From assembly GCA_003453835.1 (NCBI GenBank), contig DMMN01000229.1, positions 1 to 8,619 on the forward strand: 8,619 nucleotides of DNA, read 5' to 3'. The notes under the pieces are model-generated. The model was not told where the DNA came from. It made no database searches and saw nothing but the letters and a program-made list of their open reading frames with translations. Positions 1-4,912 of this stretch are shown in pieces (positions within the stretch are counted from its first letter, which is position 1; each line of letters opens with the position of its first letter). Position numbers and translations under genes: made by a program. Source of the DNA: Bacteroidota bacterium. GTDB taxonomy: Bacteria; Bacteroidota; Ignavibacteria; UBA10030.

Positions 1-739
1 GAAGAAAGGAATTGAAAATCACGCGAAGAAGATCTTCTCTTCCGTTCGGATCGTCGGCGCGCACTCGCAACTGGATTAGTTGATCTTGGTTGGCAAGCCT
101 GACGGTGTCAGGCGCCTGAAGGCTCGAGAGGATAGGCGGTTGATTGCTCCGAAGCACATACAGGGGTAGAATGATACCGTTGCTCCTATAGCCTTCAGTG
201 GAAAGGGCGGAGACCTCGATCGTGAATGTCCCTTGAGTCACCCTCTTGATTTTGAACGATGCCCGTGCCGAAAAGATACCGTCCCCCCTCACCTGATCGG
301 GAATTGCTCCATCGTCACCGAGGGTGCCTGACGCAATCGAGGTAGAGCCGGAATGATCACGGACCAGGAACTGAACCTCAGAAACGCGTGACAGACCGGC
401 CCGATGAGCGACTTTCACCGAGATTGCCGAAGCGAGTTCGATGAGATCATCGGGGGACTTCGTTTGGCCAAGCCTGATAGTGTCGGTGTCGATGATGGAT
501 GGGCTTAGGACGGCGTTGCTGACAAATGGAGCGTCGCCTGTGGCGTCGACCAGCCCCTCTGTTCTTCTCTCGCAACCGGCCAATACAAAGATAAGCACCA
601 GTACGACCAGATGAGAACATGCCTGCTTCCGGGCTGCGAAGATGAATGGCGTGAAGAACCGAGAGGACGATGCGACCGAGGCTCTCGATTGAAGTAGAAG
701 CTGCCGAACCGGACTGCGTGGTGAGTTAAGCCGACTCAA
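1..739 (-). CDS. Lipoprotein with tandem Ig-like domains, C-terminus cut by window edge
   Basis: The frame is open from 739 to the left edge with no stop, giving 246 residues of a longer protein. A hydrophobic stretch ends in a lipobox (FVLAGC, Cys at residue 56), so the mature protein should be lipidated and anchored in an outer or cytoplasmic membrane. After it come a short linker and a beta-rich domain (about residues 75-180) containing DDGAIPDQVRGDGIFSA, a pattern I associate with Ig-like and cadherin-like surface modules. A second copy seems to begin near residue 205 (PPILSSLQAPDTVRL, echoing IIDTDTIRL in the first). The start is TTG at 739, with GGGAG at 746-750 six bases away; no better in-frame start lies between it and the lipobox. 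This leaves an unusually long region of about 40 residues before the hydrophobic core, so the start is the weakest part of the call. A promoter at 843-871 drives it. Specific function is unknown; a surface or adhesion-like role is inferred. Confidence 0.8.
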   Translation of the reverse strand, partial: MSRLNSPRSPVRQLLLQSRASVASSSRFFTPFIFAARKQACSHLVVLVLIFVLAGCERRTEGLVDATGDAPFVSNAVLSPSIIDTDTIRLGQTKSPDDLIELASAISVKVAHRAGLSRVSEVQFLVRDHSGSTSIASGTLGDDGAIPDQVRGDGIFSARASFKIKRVTQGTFTIEVSALSTEGYRSNGIILPLYVLRSNQPPILSSLQAPDTVRLANQDQLIQLRVRADDPNGREDLLRVIFNSFL

Positions 740-842
740 AGATTGCTCCCTTCCTAAGCATTGATGCTCGTAAACCGTAGCAATCCTTCTGGGTCAGCCT
801 TTCAGTGATTGGTGTCGTGTAAGCAGGTGAAATGCCCGCACC

Positions 843-871
843 ATTGTAAGAAAGATCTTTTGGAAAGTCAA
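843..871 (-). promoter_or_regulatory. Sigma70-like promoter for the lipoprotein gene
   Basis: On the minus strand, TTGACT (866-871) and TACAAT (843-848) are separated by exactly 17 bases, one mismatch from consensus in each box. The predicted transcript starts near 836, giving a leader of about 95 bases before the TTG start at 739. The spacer contains the 10-base perfect palindrome AAAGATCTTT (851-860), which could be an operator. The -35 box sits only about ten bases past the M50 stop codon, so the lipoprotein gene need not depend on readthrough from the protease gene. Confidence 0.7.
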
Positions 872-880
872 GGGCACTTT

Positions 881-1933
881 TCACAACGGAATAGTGAACG
901 GAATGAAAGAGAAGCAAAGGACGAAGATAATAACGGCCAGCCATCCGATTCTCATGCGGGTTTCATCCAGAGGCGTCTCGTCGGGAACGGGAGGATGATA
1001 GAGCTTAACCAGGTATAGCGAGATCATACCCCAAATGAACCATCCCGCCCAACTGTATTCCGAGAAAGGGATGATCTGTCCGACATCCTGATGTTGGAGA
1101 TAGCTGAGAAGAGTTCTTAACACAGACTCGACTACGGATGGCAGCCCCAGGAGAATGAGAACAACGAATGACACACGGGCGATGAGGCGGTGCTTTTCCC
1201 CAAACATCGTGTAGATGAGGTGGCCACCGTCGAATTGCCCGATCGGTATTAAGTTCATCGCAGTCACGAACAAACCAAACCACCCCACGCAGAGAAATGG
1301 ATAATGGTAGATTTCTGACATAGGGGGAACGAATTGCACGGTTGGGTCGGTCAGAAAATGTGCGAGGATGCTGTACATCAGCGAGGGACCGAACTCGAGA
1401 GGAACACCTTGTGATGTTGGATCAGCATCGAGCGTGAAATCGTAGTTCGGATGAATGGAAAGGATGAAGTCCGTTTGAGGCAGGGCGAGGAGTCCGTAGA
1501 CCAGAAGAAGAATACATGCGACGAAGCCGGCCAGTGGACCTGCCACGCCGATGTCGAACATTGCCTTGCGCGATGGTACGACGGAGCGTGTTCGGATAAC
1601 GGCGCCGAGTGTTCCGAAGTTCAGGAAGAAGGGGAGCGGAGGAAATGGGAGAAAGAAAGGGAGCGTTACCTTGACATCGTGAAAACGTGCGGCAAAATAG
1701 TGACCAAACTCGTGCATGCCGAGGACGAAAAGTATGGCGAAGGAGTATTCTAGCCCGTATTCCAGATTCGTTAGTTCAAACGGATTTCGCCCGCTCCATT
1801 GTACGCCTGCTACCATCGTAGTGAAGAACGTCAGAAGCAGGAGAACGATATTGATGAGAAACTGGAAGCGAGGAATTGCTGAAGTAGGGTTTGCTGAGTC
1901 TGGTAGAGCGGGCACCTGCTGATCGTAACTCAT
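881..1933 (-). CDS. Site-2 protease (M50) family intramembrane metalloprotease
   Basis: This is a 350-residue polytopic membrane protein with both zinc-site signatures of the M50 family: HEFGH at residues 74-78, inside a hydrophobic segment, and NLIPIGQFDGGH at 227-238, which supplies the third ligand (Asp235). A conserved block, FGTLGAVIRTRS then DIGVAGPLAGF (about 107-137), lies between them, as in the EGY/SREBF-type soluble-loop subgroup. I count about six to eight membrane segments and see no PDZ domain, unlike RseP. Family members cut transmembrane substrates such as anti-sigma factors or signal-peptide remnants; the substrate here is unknown. I chose ATG at 1933. An upstream TTG (2062) would add 43 residues, but it has no ribosome binding site and the extension would run through the terminator at 2015-2054. 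The chosen start has only a distant AGAGG (15 bases away), so initiation is uncertain. No clear dedicated promoter was found. Confidence 0.9.
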   Translation of the reverse strand: MSYDQQVPALPDSANPTSAIPRFQFLINIVLLLLTFFTTMVAGVQWSGRNPFELTNLEYGLEYSFAILFVLGMHEFGHYFAARFHDVKVTLPFFLPFPPLPFFLNFGTLGAVIRTRSVVPSRKAMFDIGVAGPLAGFVACILLLVYGLLALPQTDFILSIHPNYDFTLDADPTSQGVPLEFGPSLMYSILAHFLTDPTVQFVPPMSEIYHYPFLCVGWFGLFVTAMNLIPIGQFDGGHLIYTMFGEKHRLIARVSFVVLILLGLPSVVESVLRTLLSYLQHQDVGQIIPFSEYSWAGWFIWGMISLYLVKLYHPPVPDETPLDETRMRIGWLAVIIFVLCFSFIPFTIPL

Positions 1934-2014
1934 CGAGAGATCTGATATCCTCTTATCGCCAAAGTAGATTCGATGAGAAGATAAGAAATCTTCGGGGCGA
2001 AACAAATGGAAAAC

Positions 2015-2054
2015 TCCGATAGCGTGGGTAGCGTTCGGCTCCCACGCTGTCGGA
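2015..2054 (-). terminator. Strong intrinsic terminator after the small exported-protein gene
   Basis: Arms 2015-2028 and 2041-2054 pair over 14 bases with one G-U or A-C position. The 12-base loop can form a further 3-bp AGC/GCT stem around GTTCG. Read on the minus strand, the hairpin is followed by GTTTTCCATTTGTTT, a T-rich tail; on the plus strand there is no T run. It therefore acts for minus-strand transcription, ending the message of the 2110-2331 gene about 56 bases past its stop codon. Confidence 0.7.
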
Positions 2055-2109
2055 TAGAGCAAGAAGCATATTGTGCCAACGGCTGTGTTGTGTCAGCCGG
2101 CGGCGCTAG

Positions 2110-2331
2110 TTACTTTTCGCCGTGGATCTGGACTGAGGGCCTTGGTATGTCTGTCGGCGGCGGAATTGGAGTGCCGCTACGGGATTCCAGAGCGCTGCTT
2201 TCAATTGATCTGGACGAAGGTGTTTGAGTGATATTTCGCGCCGCGTAGGAGATTGCGTAGTTTGTCCCAATTGTAATTGTCAGAGCGACGATTACGGAAC
2301 GAAATCGTTTAAGACTCGGGGAGGTAAGCAT
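2110..2331 (-). CDS. Small exported or membrane-anchored protein, unknown function
   Basis: This encodes 73 residues. It starts at ATG 2331, preceded by AAGGAG (2338-2343) six bases away, one of the best ribosome binding sites in the window. The N-terminus has basic residues (KRFR, about 8-11) followed by a hydrophobic stretch of about 20 residues (SVIVALTITIGTNYAISYAA), which looks like a signal peptide or a single membrane anchor. The remainder is polar, Ser-rich and then Pro-rich, with PIPPPTDIPRP near 55-65, and ends in GEK. I recognise no family. It has its own promoter (2413-2440) and terminator (2015-2054), so it appears to be a single-gene unit. The combination of promoter, ribosome binding site, signal-like N-terminus and terminator argues that it is real despite its size. 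An upstream in-frame extension to about 2400 lacks a ribosome binding site and runs into the promoter's start region, so I rejected it. Confidence 0.65.
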   Translation of the reverse strand: MLTSPSLKRFRSVIVALTITIGTNYAISYAARNITQTPSSRSIESSALESRSGTPIPPPTDIPRPSVQIHGEK

Positions 2332-2412
2332 GGAAGACTCCTTTGATGAATGAAGAAAGATATGTGATTTAGGACAAGTTCTCGAGCAACTTTGCATCAA
2401 AATTCAGCGCCA

Positions 2413-2440
2413 ATTTTAACTAATTCCTGAAGAAAGTCAA
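2413..2440 (-). promoter_or_regulatory. Sigma70-like promoter for the small exported-protein gene
   Basis: On the minus strand, TTGACT (2435-2440) and TAAAAT (2413-2418) are 16 bases apart. The predicted start is near 2406, leaving a leader of about 75 bases to the ATG at 2331. The -35 context CTTGACTTTC is identical to that of the promoter at 843-871. Confidence 0.6.
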
Positions 2441-2460
2441 GTGAATTTGGGGAGTTCCGA

Positions 2461-2474
2461 GTTTCATCTGAAAC
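2461..2474. repeat. Perfect inverted repeat between divergent promoters, candidate operator
   Basis: GTTTCATCTGAAAC has 6-base perfect arms around a 2-base centre. It lies upstream of both divergent -35 boxes, 20 bases from the minus-strand one and 100 from the plus-strand one. Its symmetry and position fit a dimeric regulator site, but no matching second copy was noticed, so this is suggestive only. Confidence 0.3.
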
Positions 2475-2574
2475 CGGGCTTCGGAAGATCCAACTAGTGG
2501 CATACAGGCAAATGTTTAATGCGATTGCCAAGCATCAAACGCAGCGAGTCTGAAAATAGTCTGCGATTTTTCAC

Positions 2575-2603
2575 TTGACATCGTACGGACGCGATGCTAT
2601 ATT
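2575..2603 (+). promoter_or_regulatory. Near-consensus sigma70 promoter for the membrane protein gene
   Basis: TTGACA (2575-2580, perfect consensus) and TATATT (2598-2603) are separated by exactly 17 bases. The predicted start is near 2610, giving a leader of only about 20 bases before the TTG start at 2631. The spacer holds the inverted repeat CATCG-N8-CGATG (2579-2596). A repressor bound there would block polymerase directly, a reasonable arrangement for an otherwise strong promoter. It probably drives both 2631-3782 and 3853-4833. Confidence 0.75.
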
Positions 2604-2619
2604 CGTCGCAGACAACGAC

Positions 2620-2625
2620 AGGTGA
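2620..2625 (+). promoter_or_regulatory. Ribosome binding site deciding the TTG start at 2631
   Basis: AGGTGA matches the 3' part of the AGGAGGTGA anti-16S complement and sits at a normal distance from TTG 2631. An in-frame GTG at 2622 overlaps this site and has no purine-rich sequence of its own upstream, so TTG 2631 is the better start. Confidence 0.55.
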
Positions 2626-2630
2626 ATTCA

Positions 2631-3782
2631 TTGAGACTTTATCAGAAGATACTTCTCGCTTGGCTGGCTCTTCTCTTGTTTGGGGCGGCAACACTCCTTG
2701 GACTGCCACACCGAGAAACAACGGCCATCAGCTTAGTCGTGATAGCCGTGATGACTCTATTGGGACTGATTTGTCTTGCTGTTTTCCTTAGAGAGCCCAA
2801 TCCGAAGAACAAACCGGTGTTCTTGAATTTTGCGATCTTCTTCATTTTGTCCTCCATTGCCAGCTTTCTGCCTGCGTTCATTGGCAAAGCATTCTGGGTG
2901 GAGGAGAGATTCGCTGGTCTCTTTGCATATCAATACAGCACAACTACTCCGTATTTCTTTCTCCCCTTTGCACTGATTTACCTCGTGTTCGATTCGCTGT
3001 TCAATGGCAGCAGCATTGCGAAGAAGTATTTGATGACATTCCTGTTGGTCGGGGGCGTATTTGCATACTATAATCATCCGATCTACCAGGAGCCAAAATA
3101 TCTTTACTCCACGCAAGACATCGTTGACTTCAAGCTTGTTGCCACTTCCGTCGATGAATTGAAGAAGAAATCAGGTAGCGAACCGACCCCGAAAGAAATC
3201 GCCGCGACTATCGAGCTCAACGCCTGGGAAAGTGGGCGGCAGGTAGGGACGCTCTTCGAAGATGAGGAATTGCGTCGGGTGGAGGAGATACTTCCGTATC
3301 TGGCAGGCTCGAATTTCATACCGCTTCTTTTTCGACCGCTCTACTTCAGCAATATCTATATGAATGTTCTCTGCGTCGTGTTTGTCTTTCTGTTCTTCGG
3401 TTACCAATATAAGAACGATCCGCCCCAGGGAGCCTATATCGAGAAGATCTTGTTCTTGTTCCTGCCGTATTGCTCGCTTGAGATTCTGCATCATTACGGT
3501 TACATTAAGTCCGTCGAGTTTTCTACGTTCTTGGATTTTATGTCCATCGGCGGGCTCCTGAGCCTCCTCAACTTGTTCATGCTGGTGGTCTTCTTCAGTT
3601 TGCGGCTCAGGTTTATTACAAGCGTCAAAGGCGAGTTCTATGAACGAGAGCTGGTTTCTGACTCTGAACATATCAGTCGTTGGCGTGACGGTTTTGACGA
3701 TCTTATTGTTCACCATTTTCTTAACCCGAAAACGTTTCATGGAAGGTTTCTTGCACCGCGCCCGCCACGAAACGAGTCCTAG
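2631..3782 (+). CDS. Polytopic membrane protein of unknown function
   Basis: This encodes 383 residues from TTG 2631 (386 from the alternative GTG 2622). It has about eight hydrophobic segments, near residues 7-25, 33-53, 64-84, 107-125, 134-148, 245-264, 276-295 and 307-329. A polar, charged loop of about 95 residues lies between segments 5 and 6 and contains VDELKKKSGSEPTPKEIAAT. The C-terminal tail of about 50 residues is soluble and ends in HHFLNPKTFHGRFLAPRPP. I see no transporter, kinase, protease or glycosyltransferase motif and recognise no family. It is transcribed from a near-consensus promoter, with 70 bases separating it from the AAA+/Fis regulator downstream in the same direction and no terminator visible between them. 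Co-transcription, and possibly a sensor-regulator relationship, is inferred from this. It could equally be a permease or an assembly factor. That it is a real gene is well supported; its role is not. Confidence 0.85.
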   Translation: MRLYQKILLAWLALLLFGAATLLGLPHRETTAISLVVIAVMTLLGLICLAVFLREPNPKNKPVFLNFAIFFILSSIASFLPAFIGKAFWVEERFAGLFAYQYSTTTPYFFLPFALIYLVFDSLFNGSSIAKKYLMTFLLVGGVFAYYNHPIYQEPKYLYSTQDIVDFKLVATSVDELKKKSGSEPTPKEIAATIELNAWESGRQVGTLFEDEELRRVEEILPYLAGSNFIPLLFRPLYFSNIYMNVLCVVFVFLFFGYQYKNDPPQGAYIEKILFLFLPYCSLEILHHYGYIKSVEFSTFLDFMSIGGLLSLLNLFMLVVFFSLRLRFITSVKGEFYERELVSDSEHISRWRDGFDDLIVHHFLNPKTFHGRFLAPRPPRNES

Positions 3783-3852
3783 TCTACTCCAGAAGATAAT
3801 CCTAAAAATATTTGGCTAACTGATATCACCATAAAACATCGCGAGAGGTCGT

Positions 3853-4833
3853 ATGGATCCTACAATTATTGGTAGAAGCAGATCGGTGGAAACGCTGAAG
3901 AAGCAAATCGGCAGGCTGTCCAAGAACAGCAAAGACATCCTCATCGTCGGAGAGCCCGGAATCGGCAAAGGAGTTGTCGCGAAGAGGATTCACAGTGACA
4001 AGCATGGAGATGCAGATGAGCGACATCCGTTTATGTCCATCAATGCGTCCGTTGTTGACGACAAGGAACTTGAAGCGGTGCTCTTCGGATTCGAAAAGGG
4101 AGTCCCGGGAATGCCTCCGACAACGAAGAGAGGGCTCTTTGAACTTGCAGATGGCGGGACAGTGATGATTGAAGAGATCGAAGATGCCAGCTTTAGAAAC
4201 CAAATGAAGATCCTCGACTTCCTCAAGGAGCGAAAGACGAAACGGCTTGGGGGAGACGAAGGGAGAAGTGTGGACCTTCGCGTCGTGATGACGATGAAGA
4301 AAGCGCCCGAGTTGCTCCTTCATGAGCACAAGCTCTACGAAGAGCTATACGAGAAACTCGATCAATTCGAGCAGATCCAAATCCTTCCGCTCCGTGAACG
4401 CCCGGAAGATATCCCGATGCTCGTGAAGCACTTTGTCACCGAGATTTGTCAGGACCTCAATATCAAGGACGTCGCGATCGACATCAATGCGATTGATGTG
4501 CTTGTGCGACATACCTGGAAGGAGAACATTCGGGAATTGAAAGCGGTCGTCGACAAATCGATCCTCTTCTCGTCGGGAGGGAAGTTTGTGCTACCGCCCG
4601 AGTTGAGCGATGAGAAGACCGAAGTTGTGAAGATGATCAACAATGTTGTCACGGGACAGGAATTCGTTCTGGACAATTCGCTCGATGTGATCGAGAAAGG
4701 TATCATCGAGCGTGCCTTGCTCAAGTTCGGATTCAACCAATCCCGGGCGGCATCGTTTCTTGGGATGACCGAACAGACTCTTCGGTACAAACTGAAGAGG
4801 CTCGCCATCCCGAGCGCACGCCAACGCCATTAG
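3853..4833 (+). CDS. Divergent AAA+/Fis-type transcriptional regulator lacking GAFTGA
   Basis: The 326 residues match the sigma54-activator layout without an N-terminal receiver or sensor domain, as in PspF. A Walker A, GEPGIGKG, lies at 33-40 and a C-terminal Fis-like helix-turn-helix at about 278-318 (NQSRAASFLGMTEQTLRYKL). Alignment by eye with the family shows heavy loss elsewhere. The block usually reading FGHEKGAFTGA is FGFEKGVPGMP (78-88). Walker B is VMIEEI (104-109), with Glu for the usual Asp. Sensor I ATN is TMK (147-149). The FREDLYYRLN arginine-finger segment is LYEELYEKLD (161-170), with both arginines gone. LRER (180-183) and the sensor II-like WKENIREL (222-229) are kept. Family knowledge says GAFTGA contacts sigma54 and the fingers drive hydrolysis, so I infer a DNA-binding regulator that does not remodel sigma54-polymerase, perhaps acting at sigma70 promoters like TyrR. 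ATG 3853 has GAGAGG just upstream. Confidence 0.9.
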   Translation: MDPTIIGRSRSVETLKKQIGRLSKNSKDILIVGEPGIGKGVVAKRIHSDKHGDADERHPFMSINASVVDDKELEAVLFGFEKGVPGMPPTTKRGLFELADGGTVMIEEIEDASFRNQMKILDFLKERKTKRLGGDEGRSVDLRVVMTMKKAPELLLHEHKLYEELYEKLDQFEQIQILPLRERPEDIPMLVKHFVTEICQDLNIKDVAIDINAIDVLVRHTWKENIRELKAVVDKSILFSSGGKFVLPPELSDEKTEVVKMINNVVTGQEFVLDNSLDVIEKGIIERALLKFGFNQSRAASFLGMTEQTLRYKLKRLAIPSARQRH

Positions 4834-4856
4834 TTGAAGGAGGAAGCAGGTCAGCC

Positions 4857-4881
4857 AAACGCCCTCGAACCGAGGGCGTTT
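4857..4881 (+). terminator. Hairpin terminator candidate between convergent genes
   Basis: AAACGCCCTCG (4857-4867) and CGAGGGCGTTT (4871-4881) form a perfect 11-bp stem around a 3-base loop, 24 bases past the regulator's stop codon. The tail on the plus strand (GTTTGCGCTTCT) is only partly T-rich; on the minus strand the stem's own GTTT is followed by GGCTGACC. It may slow polymerase from both sides. The plus-strand assignment rests on position and the slightly better tail. Confidence 0.55.
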
Positions 4882-4888
4882 GCGCTTC

Positions 4889-4907
4889 TGGTGGGCCCAT
4901 CCCACCA
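4889..4907. repeat. Second hairpin in the convergent gap
   Basis: TGGTGGG and CCCACCA pair over 7 bases around a 5-base loop, immediately after the stop codon of the minus-strand metallohydrolase gene (4913). No T tract follows on either strand. Together with the hairpin at 4857-4881 it may separate the two converging transcripts. Confidence 0.35.
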
Positions 4908-4912
4908 AGCGT

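Larger units (their letters stand above)
2332..2630. other. Divergent intergenic control region
   Basis: About 300 bases without a gene separate the minus-strand small protein from the plus-strand membrane protein. The region holds one promoter in each direction (2413-2440 minus, 2575-2603 plus). Between and around them are a perfect 6-2-6 inverted repeat GTTTCA-TC-TGAAAC (2461-2474), an AGTCTG direct repeat with an 11-base period (2547-2552 and 2558-2563), an inverted repeat CGCAG/CTGCG (2540-2544 and 2561-2565) just upstream of the plus-strand -35 box, and CATCG-N8-CGATG (2579-2583 and 2592-2596) within the plus-strand promoter spacer. I see no open frame with a convincing ribosome binding site here. 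Confidence 0.6.

Noticed and set aside
726..944. Minus-strand 72-codon frame spanning the M50 3' end and the lipoprotein promoter
   Set aside because: It overlaps two better-supported features out of frame, contains the promoter at 843-871 and has no ribosome binding site.
1451..1922. Plus-strand frames opposite the M50 gene (1451-1753 and 1716-1922)
   Set aside because: Highly charged reverse reading of a membrane protein; antisense to the HExxH and flanking conserved blocks.
3171..3740. Minus-strand open frame of 189 codons
   Set aside because: It lies wholly antisense to the membrane protein gene, is rich in charged and Gln residues typical of a reverse reading of hydrophobic codons, and has no ribosome binding site or promoter.
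3783..3852. Separate promoter, including a sigma54 type, for the AAA+ regulator gene
   Set aside because: I looked for TGGCAC-N5-TTGC and for a -35/-10 pair; only an A/T-rich stretch (TAAAAATATTT) is present, not enough to call a promoter. Co-transcription with the membrane protein is simpler.
3826..4808. Minus-strand open frames opposite the AAA+ regulator
   Set aside because: Reverse-strand shadows of a well-supported gene; no motif and no start signal.
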